A stretch of DNA of 64,000 bases from Burkholderiaceae bacterium (GCA_004214155.1 SGYQ01000003.1:84561-148560), one strand, 5' to 3'. Positions 42,058-50,953 are shown, counted from the stretch's first letter. The notes: generated by a model not told the origin, from the letters alone. Program-made: numbers and translations.

Positions 42058-43139
42058 AGTGTGGTTTTGTAGGTCTTCCAAACGTTGGCAAAAGTACATT
42101 ATTCAATGCTTTAACAAAATCGAATATTGCAGCAGAAAATTACCCTTTTTGCACAATTGAACCTAACACTGGTGTAGTTGAACTACCAGACAACAGATTG
42201 CATAAAATTAGTGACCTTTTGAATCCAAAAAAAACTATAAGCGCTATTGTTGAATTTACGGATATCGCTGGCTTAGTTGCAGGTGCCAGTAAAGGAGAAG
42301 GGTTAGGGAATAAATTTCTAGCAAATATAAGAGAAAGTTCTGCAATTATCAATGTAGTTCGATGTTTTGAGGATGAAAATGTCATACATGTTAACGGGCG
42401 GGTAGATCCCCTATCTGATGTTGAAACGATCACTACAGAGTTAGCCCTAAGTGATTTAAATACTCTTGAAAAAAGAAGCGTCAAGCTTGAAAAAATGCAA
42501 AAGTCAGGTGATAAAAAGGCAAGATTTGAATACGAATTAGTGAACAAGTGTATTGAACCACTTAACAATCGTGGTTCTCTAAACGGAATTACCTTTGAAA
42601 AACAAGAAAAAATAGTTTTGGCCAGCTTCAACTTGCTGACGCTTAAGCCAATGATGTTTGTTGCAAACGTCAGTGAAAATGGATTTTCAGATAATAAGCA
42701 TCTGTCTGACCTTAAGTCCTTTGCAAGTAAGATGAATATTCCCGTAGTTACAATTTGCGCCTCATTAGAATCCCAGCTAGTTGATTTTAACGAAAACGAG
42801 AAAAAAGAATTTTTAAAAGAATCTGGTATGCAGGAACCTGGATTGAATCGTTTAATCAGAGAAGCATTTGGCTTGTTGGGGTTACAAACTTTTTTTACGG
42901 CTGGGACAAATGAGGTTAGAGCATGGACTATAAAGAAAAACTCTACAGCGCCAGAGGCTGCTGGAGAAATTCACTCAGATTTTGAACGGGGATTCATTCG
43001 TGCTGATGTTATTAGTTATTCTGACTTTATAATCCATCGATCAGATTCAGCTGCCAGGGAGGCAGGAAAACTTCGCTCTGAGGGGAAAGAATACGTCGTT
43101 AGTGATGGAGATGTAATTCATTTTAAATTCAATGTATAG
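42048..43139 (+). CDS. ychF: Redox-regulated ATPase YchF (Obg-like)
   Basis: CGFVGLPNVGKSTLFNALTKSNIAAENYPFCTIEPN, GLVAGASKGEGLGNKFLANIRE. Confidence 0.97.
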   Translation: MGLKCGFVGLPNVGKSTLFNALTKSNIAAENYPFCTIEPNTGVVELPDNRLHKISDLLNPKKTISAIVEFTDIAGLVAGASKGEGLGNKFLANIRESSAIINVVRCFEDENVIHVNGRVDPLSDVETITTELALSDLNTLEKRSVKLEKMQKSGDKKARFEYELVNKCIEPLNNRGSLNGITFEKQEKIVLASFNLLTLKPMMFVANVSENGFSDNKHLSDLKSFASKMNIPVVTICASLESQLVDFNENEKKEFLKESGMQEPGLNRLIREAFGLLGLQTFFTAGTNEVRAWTIKKNSTAPEAAGEIHSDFERGFIRADVISYSDFIIHRSDSAAREAGKLRSEGKEYVVSDGDVIHFKFNV

Positions 43140-43186
43140 CAAGAGTTACATATTATTGTTTTAAATCAATAATTTACACACTAAAA

Positions 43187-43210
43187 GTACTAAACTAATC
43201 AGTTTAGTAC
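43187..43210. terminator. Perfect 10-bp hairpin downstream of ychF (terminator-like, weak T tract)
   Basis: GTACTAAACT-AATC-AGTTTAGTAC, 48 nt after the ychF stop. Confidence 0.5.
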
Positions 43211-43379
43211 CGTAATTTTCCCAATCTTAAAAGTTAGTACTAATTTATAGACGTGCAAAATATCACTAAAAATGGTGTATGGGTAAAGATGATTATATTT
43301 TAGTGATTTTTAACTAATAGTAGATGTACAAAGAATTTGGGGTTGATATGACCTATAACAAATCAAGTAGAATAACGAT

Positions 43380-43768
43380 ATGAAAGTTATTCTCCTTACT
43401 ACACTCTTATATTTTCCATAAATGGTTTTGCATTTAATTGGAAGAAGGTTAGTGAAAATATAGATGGAACTTCCTATTACGTTGATTTTGATAATATAAA
43501 AAAACATAATGGAATTGTTTATTATTGGTTATTGAATGATAATCTTGAACCAATAAAAAGTTCTTTGGGTAATGTTAATTCATCAATTGGTAAATTTAAA
43601 GTTGATTGTGGAGAAGAAAAACAAATTTGGTTGAATTCAACTTACTATTCTCAATCAATGGGTAGAGGGAAAATAATCACCGAAACAACTCCTAATGATG
43701 TTCAATATCCAAAACCAAAAGAGGTTGGATATATAGTAATGAAATTTGCATGTGATAATGCAAGGTAA
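43380..43768 (+). pseudogene. Adhesin-E-like small secreted protein, copy 1, frameshifted in the signal peptide
   Basis: ATG at 43380 gives MKVILLTTLLYFP stop; shifting frame in TATTTTCC restores FSINGFAFNWKKVSENIDGTSYYVDFDNIKKHNGIVYYWLLNDNLEPIKSSLG..., similar to the intact copy at 48744. Confidence 0.75.
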
Positions 43769-43775
43769 AAGATTT

Positions 43776-43815
43776 GGGGATAATTGAAGAATATTCAAAC
43801 TCCAACAATCTTATA
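43776..43815 (+). repeat. Imperfect direct repeat, copy A (5' of the HNH gene)
   Basis: GGGGATAATTGAAGAATATTCAAACTCCAACAATCTTATA; compare copy B at 44847. Confidence 0.6.
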
Positions 43816-43846
43816 ACAGTCTCAAATTACCGAAAGGAATAAAAAG

Positions 43847-44380
43847 GTGATTTGCTATCTTTGTAATATTGATAAGACAATTGAGGACTTCATCGTTAGA
43901 AAAGATGGTTTGCGTTATAAGATGTGTAAGAGTTGTAACCTTGAGGTACAAAAGAAAAGATTAGAAAACAAAGGTAAAAGATTAAATCATACTGACGAAC
44001 ATAGAACGTGTTACAAATGTATGAGATTACTTCCTAACAAAGAGTTTACAAGACGTGCGACAGGGACATACTACTCTGCTTGTAAGGATTGTAACAAATA
44101 TGAATTTGCACACAAAAGAAGAGTAAGATTATTAGAAGCAGGAGGAACTTTCACACAGAAAGAATTTGATGAATTATTGAAAAAGTATACTTCTTGTCCT
44201 ATGTGTAAACGCAAATGGAGTGATATTCCTCTTCCAAAAAATCTAAAAGTGCCATGGACTGCTGATCATATAATTCCTATAAACCCCCCACATGGACAGC
44301 AACAAGGTACAAATCATATTACTAATATCCAACCTCTCTGTTATTCCTGCAATTCAAAAAAAGGTAATAGGGTTTTATAA
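43847..44380 (+). CDS. HNH endonuclease with N-terminal Cys-pair zinc-ribbon motifs
   Basis: 177 aa; ICYLCNIDK...MCKSCN, CYKCMRLLPN...CKDCN, CPMCKRKWSD...WTADHIIPINPPHG...TNIQPLCYSCNSKKGNR (HNH core). Confidence 0.85.
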   Translation: MICYLCNIDKTIEDFIVRKDGLRYKMCKSCNLEVQKKRLENKGKRLNHTDEHRTCYKCMRLLPNKEFTRRATGTYYSACKDCNKYEFAHKRRVRLLEAGGTFTQKEFDELLKKYTSCPMCKRKWSDIPLPKNLKVPWTADHIIPINPPHGQQQGTNHITNIQPLCYSCNSKKGNRVL

Positions 44381-44395
44381 GTCATCAAATATCAA

Positions 44396-44423
44396 TGTTA
44401 AGAAAGCATAGATATTCTTAACA
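44396..44423. repeat. Hairpin TGTTAAGAA-N10-TTCTTAACA after the HNH gene; TGTTAAGAA recurs at 44486
   Basis: Perfect 9-bp arms; additional arm sequence at 44486-44494. Confidence 0.5.
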
Positions 44424-44516
44424 CTCAAACTAACTAATTGAATTAACGAATATAAATTTGGATGTAAGAAAGTTGGTATTTCTATTGTTAAGAAAACATT
44501 GGTTTATTGATAAATT

Positions 44517-44600
44517 ATGACGAAACTTATATTCACAGACAGAAATGGAGTGGACTATGAAGTTAAAAAAGATGAGGAAGATGCTCAAACAAATTCTTGA
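44517..44600 (+). pseudogene. Truncated paralogue of the small DRNGVD protein at 45747
   Basis: MTKLIFTDRNGVDYEVKKDEEDAQTNS stop versus MINLILSDRNGVDNEVKDPQRLSN... at 45747; upstream GTTTATT also shared. Confidence 0.5.
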
Positions 44601-44846
44601 ATATTATGTAAGGAAGGATAAAATCCGGAATAATAGTTACATTATTATTTCAAACTTGGTTTACAAAAATCTTTTCAACAATCTATGTCCGCATAATCAT
44701 GTGTATATAGATTTGCTTCGCACTTCCTCCCTACGTCTCTATAATGTGAACCTCTACACTCTAACTCTCCGCTACTGCCACTAAAATAAACTTCGCACTT
44801 TCTATTAGGTTTTTATGAGATAGATTAGATTTAACGTCTAGAATTA

Positions 44847-44885
44847 GGGGATAATTAAAAAATATGCAAACTCGAACTATCTATA
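44847..44885 (+). repeat. Imperfect direct repeat, copy B
   Basis: GGGGATAATTAAAAAATATGCAAACTCGAACTATCTATA, most positions identical to copy A at 43776. Confidence 0.6.
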
Positions 44886-45258
44886 CCATCCCCTGATCAA
44901 TATTGTTTTTTTTCAGAAATTTTTGATAGATTTCTTCATGATTTTTCTTTTCTTGTTCATCCATGTAAGTTGATTTAGATTCGTTAAAAGTTTTAATAAT
45001 TTTCCCCAAATAGCACTTACTGCCCTCTTCTTTCTCGCCATTAAAATGTAAGAACCTAAAGAATCTCAACTCTAAATCAATCAAATTATGTTGGTCAATT
45101 TTCTTATTGATTAGTCTACTGTTAATCATTATAACCATTACCCATTTCCCTATAACAAATGTTCCAAATACTATTGTTAGTAATAATCCAACAACAATCA
45201 TCTCAAACTGATTCATCTCATTTCCTCCTCTTAACCTTTTCTCTAATCCATTTTTCAC
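44881..45258 (-). CDS. Hypothetical single-TM protein
   Basis: 125 aa; MIVVGLLLTIVFGTFVIGKWVMVIMI hydrophobic segment then charged C-terminus; no family recognised. Confidence 0.5.
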   Translation of the reverse strand: MKNGLEKRLRGGNEMNQFEMIVVGLLLTIVFGTFVIGKWVMVIMINSRLINKKIDQHNLIDLELRFFRFLHFNGEKEEGSKCYLGKIIKTFNESKSTYMDEQEKKNHEEIYQKFLKKNNIDQGMV

Positions 45259-45280
45259 TCAATCTACAACAACCTTTTTT

Positions 45281-45595
45281 TTAATCCAAGTCAGAAGTGT
45301 AATTACACTGCATTTTTTCTCTAACAAACTCTATTCTTTTACTTAAATAATGATAATAAGAAAAAATCCGTTCACCACCTAATTCAGAACCATCGCCACT
45401 AATTGATGGAATTAATCTTCCTTTCGTATCTTCTTTAACTCCCAGTTCTTCAAATCGATTATTTAAATACTCACTACTCATATCATCAGTGTCTCTTTGA
45501 CTTTTCTCTATCTCACTTTATACCAAATATTTATCATTACCATCAACATCAGGTTTGTATTCGTATCGTATCTCTCTTAAGACTCTCATTATCAT
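45281..45595 (-). pseudogene. Hypothetical ORF with one in-frame TAA (intact part 45281..45481)
   Basis: Same frame upstream of the 66-aa ORF reads MIMRVLREIRYEYKPDVDGNDKYLV-TAA-SEIEKSQRDTDDMSSEYLNNRFEELGV...; TAA at 45518-45520. Confidence 0.5.
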
Positions 45596-45746
45596 CTCCT
45601 TCACCACTTTTTTTTACGTATTAGAAAGCCCAACTAATAGACAAAATAAGTTTTACTTAGATTCCTCAATATCCATAATTTCTAAACAATTTCTATAAAA
45701 CTCTGATTTTACGATTCTCGTAAAAAATTCGTTTATTATCTGAAAT

Positions 45747-45932
45747 ATGATTAACCTGATACTTAGCGATAGGAACGGAGTTGATAATGAGGTGAAAGAC
45801 CCTCAGAGGTTATCCAACCATATATTCAAGGTTAATGGTGAGGATGCATTTATCCACGAGGAGGAAGGTCATTATTTTCTCGTTAATGATGTTTTTAGAG
45901 AGAAGATTCGAAATTTTTTATCCCAAAATTAA
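45747..45932 (+). CDS. Small acidic hypothetical protein (DRNGVD family)
   Basis: 61 aa; MINLILSDRNGVDNEVKDPQRLSNHIFKVNGEDAFIHEEEGHYFLVNDVFREKIRNFLSQN; paralogous fragment at 44517. Confidence 0.5.
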   Translation: MINLILSDRNGVDNEVKDPQRLSNHIFKVNGEDAFIHEEEGHYFLVNDVFREKIRNFLSQN

Positions 45933-46228
45933 TACAAAGTTAAATATATATTATGTGAATACACTTAACCTATTGATTTCATACAGGAAAATGTACCCTA
46001 TTATATTCAATGCTTAATCCACTTTGCAAATATGGTATAAACAGTGCGTTTAAGACTAAACTATTTATCAGATTACTCTGACGGATCTTTTACTAACCAT
46101 CGACCAGGTTGGCTTTATAAAATTCGCATTATATCCAATATTGTCTATTTTTCAGAATGCTAAGTTACTAAACTAGTTATGTTGCAAAAAGAATAAAATA
46201 TTTGCTTAAGCTAAATAATTAAAGAGAA

Positions 46229-46444
46229 ATGAAAATGAAACTAAACCAATTTTTGCACTTGATGAGTAGCATTGAAGAAGTTATGGAAAATGATGATGTT
46301 GATATCGTCGTAGTCGGTAAAGATAGTGGTGGCGGAAGAATAGGCGATTCTGATTTAAAATTTAACCATATAAATGATATTCAATTTGATAGGGAAAACA
46401 AGCAAATCCAAATTTATTACCACAATTTTAATGTCGTATCCTAA
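46229..46444 (+). CDS. Small hypothetical protein
   Basis: 71 aa ORF, acidic, no family recognised. Confidence 0.4.
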   Translation: MKMKLNQFLHLMSSIEEVMENDDVDIVVVGKDSGGGRIGDSDLKFNHINDIQFDRENKQIQIYYHNFNVVS

Positions 46445-46564
46445 CCTATTCACTCTTATAAATTTAAGCTTTTTCAAAAATTTAAAATTATGAAGAAGAA
46501 CAGATCTTATGTTGGAAATGTTTTGTTGTTTTTACCGATGTAAGCAAGAAAAAAATAAACTCTT

Positions 46565-46813
46565 TTAGTCTCTTCCATAACTACTTATTTTATCGAAAAG
46601 GCTTTTGTGTTTTTCAATTAATTCGTCAAACCTCATCTTTTCCCTAAATTCGTTGCTAATTTTGTGAACACAAACAAATTCATGTACTTTTTTCATTACG
46701 CTGAATGTTTCATCTTCACTCATATTTTTCTCCTCTAATATATTATCAATTTTAATTTTCAGTTCATCTATTTTTTCTTTGCTAAAAACCCCATAAAGTT
46801 CTTTGTCATCCAT
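46565..46813 (-). CDS. Small hypothetical protein
   Basis: 82 aa, charged/helical, no family recognised. Confidence 0.4.
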   Translation of the reverse strand: MDDKELYGVFSKEKIDELKIKIDNILEEKNMSEDETFSVMKKVHEFVCVHKISNEFREKMRFDELIEKHKSLFDKISSYGRD

Positions 46814-47033
46814 ATAACTTTCCTATCTAAACTTTTTTTAAAGACTTCATCTTGTTCTTCAAGTATCTTACTTTATTTAAAAATTATTAACTGCTAATGT
46901 AATGAAACCAATCAACACCTTTCCTCTTATACTAACTCACAAAGTAGAAGTTATTTCGTCCCTATATAGCAAATTAATATAAAGAACTGTTTAATAACGG
47001 TGTTTTTTTTTTGCATTTTCGTAGAATGGAAAA

Positions 47034-47410
47034 ATGAAAATATATATAACTTTTTTGCTAATGCTATTTTCCATTTACGGGTTTTCTTCAAATTGGAAAA
47101 AAGTCGCTGAGAATGATGTAGGCAATTACTACATTGATTTTGAAAGTCTAAAGAATGAGAGCGGGTTGTGTTCTATTATACAGAACTGTTCGACTTTATT
47201 GAGCCATTCAAGGACGATTATTCGGCAATTAGTAAGTATGCTGTTGATTGTAAGAATGAAAATCAAAAATGGTTGAGCCTTACCACATTTAGCAAGGGAA
47301 TGGGCAAGGGTGAATTCAATAATCAGTCCAATCCAAACGAAATTATTTTTCCGCAGTCGAATACTGTTTATTTTTTTATAATCAAAAACGTGTGCAATTA
47401 CAGAAAATAA
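47034..47410 (+). pseudogene. Adhesin-E-like small secreted protein, copy 2, single frameshift
   Basis: MKIYITFLLMLFSIYGFSSNWKKVAENDVGNYYIDFESLKNESG (ORF 47034) continues after a one-base shift near 47165 as VFYYTELFDFIEPFKDDYSAISKYAVDCKNENQKWLSLTTFSKGMGKGEF... (ORF 47168..47410). Confidence 0.8.
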
Positions 47411-47781
47411 TTATTAATGTGGATGATGCTTCTATTTTTCCCGCTGACGTATGAAGATATCGTGTCTTATCTTTACTCTCAACGGTAAGATAAAGTTTTT
47501 GCGTATTTTGCGTATTATGACTTTTATAAAATAAATCAGCATAGATAGCAGGTTTGTTTGATTGCTTTTTTGACAGAACAGCAATCAATTATGAATTCTA
47601 TTCAAACAAATAGGTTCTAGGTTCTTTAAACCAGACACCACAGAACCCTAGTAAAAATGGTTAATCTTAAGTTGGTTTTAGCAGACCTTTAAGCTGCTTT
47701 AGTTGCTGTAATATTTACTGTAACTACAGAGTAGTCAACATGTTTGGGGATGTGTCAATATTTCATTAGCTGAATAGTTTT

Positions 47782-48333
47782 TCACTCTTGATATCCGAGC
47801 CCAGCTATATACTCGGCCATCACGCCAATTTCTTCCTCGCTGTACCGGTTTAACATGGAACTCATTGGAGGAAAGTTATTTCTTTCTTTGTTTTTGTATT
47901 GCAGTAATGTGGTTTTTAGATACTGAGACCTTTGACCTGCCAATCTTGGGATGTTGTATGTCCCTTCTAGCTCAGACCCATGACACCGCGTGCAATTCCC
48001 CTTTCGTACAAGGTTTTTGCCTTCCTCGTGAATTGCAGGATTGCTCTTTGGGTTTGGATTAGCCCATTTCTTACTAGCAAAAGCTTTAGATATATCAACA
48101 ATTTCGTTGTCATCCAGAGTTTTAGCAATACCTTGCATTTGAGCATGAACTCTCAAATCCTTTTTCAAATCATGAAGTTGTTTCTCAATGTATTTCGCAT
48201 GCTGACCATCTAAAATAGGGTTGGCAACCATTTTGTCATTGTGACAAGCAATACACGCAGCGACATCTGCGGTTCTCGCCGGGGCTGAAACAAAAACACA
48301 AATCGCAGCAAATGTAGAAACTAGAACTTTCAT
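47782..48333 (-). CDS. Diheme cytochrome c (c4-like), periplasmic
   Basis: Signal peptide, CIACH and CTRCH heme motifs, PRLAGQRSQYLKTTLLQYKNKERNN. Confidence 0.9.
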   Translation of the reverse strand: MKVLVSTFAAICVFVSAPARTADVAACIACHNDKMVANPILDGQHAKYIEKQLHDLKKDLRVHAQMQGIAKTLDDNEIVDISKAFASKKWANPNPKSNPAIHEEGKNLVRKGNCTRCHGSELEGTYNIPRLAGQRSQYLKTTLLQYKNKERNNFPPMSSMLNRYSEEEIGVMAEYIAGLGYQE

Positions 48334-48743
48334 ACATGTATTGTCAGGTCCAATGATAATAAAAATATATGAGTACTTTCCCTAAACCCTTATTTTTTTG
48401 GAACTAACGAACAAATTACTGGTATTTTCTGGGTTGCCGGCAAAAATAAAATGTTTATCCCCGGTTCTACTACCTTTCATGAAACTACAACGTTTTCCAA
48501 CCTCGTGCTGATTGTTGTAATAGCTTTGAGATCTAGAAGTAAAAATGAATACTCAATTTGTCCATAACCGCTTTTGATGGTCAACAAAACCCGGTTTTTG
48601 TTAAGTAAAGAATGCGCACATTTCTGCAAAATAAAAAAATTTAGTATTTGAAATATAGTTGGAAAATGTTGTAGTTACTTACTAAACAAATAATTCTTGT
48701 GAGGGTATTTATTTTAATATTATTCATGCATTAGAATAAGCCT

Positions 48744-49217
48744 ATGCGTTTAGTACTTTTTCACTTACTGTTCCTATTTTCAGCTAACGTTCTTGCAACT
48801 AACTGGCAAAAAGTCTACATAAATCCTATGGGAGAATCTTATGTCGATGTCAATAACTTACAAAAACGTAATAACGTTGTTTATTACTCGAGGTTGTTCG
48901 ATTATACCCAACCCAGCCCCATTGGCGTAAATTCCTCTGTCAGTCAGTTTACAGTTGATTGCATCGGTGAAAAAATTACGTGGCTTAGTTCAAAATACTA
49001 CAAAGGACGAATGGGAAAAGGTGAAGTTCTAAAAGAGGGAAACTTTAATAGGAGAATGTTTCCAAGACCCGACACTGTTGATTACATAACCATGAAATTT
49101 GTGTGTAACTATAAGCAACTAAATACGCATTACCAGGGAGAAATATTGAGAAGTTCCTATCTGGTAAAAAATAATAAACAGTTACTTAATAGTCTATTTG
49201 TCTCGAACCAAGACTGA
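48744..49217 (+). CDS. Adhesin-E-like small secreted protein, copy 3 (intact)
   Basis: 157 aa; signal peptide then NWQKVYINPMGESYVDVNNLQKRNNVVYYSRLFDY...VDCIGEKITWLSSKYYKGRMGKGE; resembles surface-adhesin protein E domain. Confidence 0.65.
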   Translation: MRLVLFHLLFLFSANVLATNWQKVYINPMGESYVDVNNLQKRNNVVYYSRLFDYTQPSPIGVNSSVSQFTVDCIGEKITWLSSKYYKGRMGKGEVLKEGNFNRRMFPRPDTVDYITMKFVCNYKQLNTHYQGEILRSSYLVKNNKQLLNSLFVSNQD

Positions 49218-49322
49218 AAAAAGATAGATGGCCTAGGCCTAAGAAGCTACAAAGAGACCATACCTTTTGACAATGTGCTTTCCGGATTCGAGTCTAATCA
49301 GAATTATCAGGAATTTAGGACA

Positions 49323-49439
49323 ATGACTTGTATTCTTAGGTTATTTTTAGCAGTAAATTTGGCTGCTTTTCATAGAGCACAAGGTGTTGCAATTTCAATG
49401 AATAACCAGGTGAGGCAATTAAATTATGAAATTGAATAG
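49323..49439 (+). CDS. Very small hypothetical ORF (38 aa) with N-terminal hydrophobic segment
   Basis: MTCILRLFLAVNLAAFHRAQGVAISMNNQVRQLNYEIE; read directly, not in the track. Confidence 0.25.
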   Translation: MTCILRLFLAVNLAAFHRAQGVAISMNNQVRQLNYEIE

Positions 49440-49496
49440 TTCATATATCGAAAAAATATGATTCAAAAATATTGAAAAATTAAGGGGGGGGTTAAT

Positions 49497-49697
49497 GTGA
49501 CTCATGTATATGAAATTATGAAAATATTTCTATTGTCGATTATTTGCTGGTCATTTATTGATAGTCGACAAACGTCTATAAAAGTACTAGAGGCAATTGA
49601 TCAAATAAAGGCTATTTCAAAAACAAATCATGAGATCATGATGAAAGAAGACATTGATCTAGATTCATTCATCAACAAGAAACTACAGGAGCGGTGA
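49497..49697 (+). CDS. Small hypothetical protein, N-terminal hydrophobic segment plus helical tail
   Basis: 66 aa, preceded by a G8 tract at 49484-49491. Confidence 0.35.
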   Translation: MTHVYEIMKIFLLSIICWSFIDSRQTSIKVLEAIDQIKAISKTNHEIMMKEDIDLDSFINKKLQER

Positions 49698-49827
49698 ACG
49701 AGAAAGTATACCTTTTCCAACAAATTCTTATAATTTGGTACGAACATTGCTTGAATAAGGATGAAAGAGGGTTGTTTGAAAAATTCTCCATAGTATTTCT
49801 TTACCTAAAATAACTCTCTTTCCTCGA

Positions 49828-50076
49828 TTATCGTCCATTCCTAATCAATTTAGACATAAGAGCAGCGTATTTTTTCTCGGATTCATCTAGAATTTTCTCT
49901 AAATCAGGATTTTCAGATATTAGGCGAATATCGTCTACAAGTCAGTGGTAAAAAACACCCGAGCCGGTATCATTCATAAGTGTCGTTGCAATATCCAGGC
50001 AATCTAGAATTTTCTCGGTTCTTTCATCGGTTACGATTACTTTGACAGGGAGATCTAAAAAGTGCTTTGGATCCAT
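49828..50076 (-). pseudogene. Degenerate paralogue of the adjacent 50055..50450 ORF (internal TGA)
   Basis: MDPKHFLDLPVKVIVTDERTEKILDCLDIATTLMNDTGSGVFYH-TGA-LVDDIRLISENPDLEKILDESEKKYAALMSKLIRNGR; TGA at 49942-49944; PVKVIV..EKILDCLDI resembles PVKIVV..NKLIDLLGI of the neighbour. Confidence 0.4.
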
Positions 50077-50450
50077 GCCGTCATTATGCAAATCGCTTTT
50101 TTCAAATTGTCAAAACATTTTGTAATATCCCCAATGGACAATGTTTTCAATTTTAATTTGTATATATCTCCTTTATGAGTAAAAATCGAGGATGTCTTAT
50201 TCGAAGGGCAAAAAACCCAAATGCAAGTTTTTTCTTTGCTAAGTTCAAGCCTTTTTATACCTAGAAGATCGATCAATTTGTTATTACTCACTCTTTTAAC
50301 AACAATTTTCACCGGGACTGTTGATAATTGATCCGAATATTTCGTGAGCTTTTCACTTAAAATTTCGCTGAAAAGCCTGTGAGAATATAATATTTCACCG
50401 ACACAAATAGGGCTTAATCTTTCTCCGTTGATGCCTATACCTTTACGCAT
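50055..50450 (-). CDS. Hypothetical protein
   Basis: 131 aa ORF; no family recognised. Confidence 0.4.
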   Translation of the reverse strand: MRKGIGINGERLSPICVGEILYSHRLFSEILSEKLTKYSDQLSTVPVKIVVKRVSNNKLIDLLGIKRLELSKEKTCIWVFCPSNKTSSIFTHKGDIYKLKLKTLSIGDITKCFDNLKKAICIMTAWIQSTF

Positions 50451-50728
50451 ATAATTACATGACTAGGCAATAGATTATGAAACCTTTATATACTCTAGGC
50501 TAACATCCCCTTTTAAATCGATTTGATTTTAATTTATAAGATTTATACCTTAAATAAATAAATACCCTGAGATTCCTTGATTCAAGTACTTATTTAACTC
50601 TAAAATGTCGGTTAACCTATCTCATGACTCATGTAATATGTACAAGTAGTTTTGTTTTTTTTCAATTTGGAGGACAGGTTAAAAAAGCAATTCTCATCGA
50701 GGATATTGTTATTTATTAGGCAATTTAA

Positions 50729-50953
50729 ATGGAAGAAGAAATCTCATCTGCTCAGATAAAAGAAAAAATTCATAAGCTCTACTCCCGAAATCTGATAGAT
50801 CACAAGACTGCTCAAGAGATACTCTTAAAACTTGAACAAGAAAACAACTACGAAAAAAAGTTTTTTAAAGAGCTTTTAAAAAGATTCAATGAACGTCTTG
50901 ATTTTAAGTTAGAAAGAGGAATGATAAATTTTCTGAAAAAGAATCTAAAATAA
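50729..50953 (+). CDS. Small charged helical protein upstream of the methyltransferase genes
   Basis: 74 aa, 39 nt before the MTase ORF, same strand. Confidence 0.45.
   Translation: MEEEISSAQIKEKIHKLYSRNLIDHKTAQEILLKLEQENNYEKKFFKELLKRFNERLDFKLERGMINFLKKNLK

Noticed and set aside
42140-42631. 163-aa minus-strand ORF inside ychF
   Set aside because: Antisense shadow of a conserved gene.
44545-44784. 79-aa plus-strand ORF
   Set aside because: Overlaps the DRNGVD paralogue fragment in another frame; sequence looks like chance translation of AT-rich DNA.
45518-45520. In-frame TAA as possible recoding/readthrough
   Set aside because: TAA ends many intact genes in the window (e.g. 27306-27308), so it acts as a normal stop; inactivation is simpler.
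49942-49944. In-frame TGA as a possible selenocysteine codon
   Set aside because: No SECIS-like hairpin recognised after it, not a selenoprotein family, and the region shows other decay; nonsense mutation is simpler.
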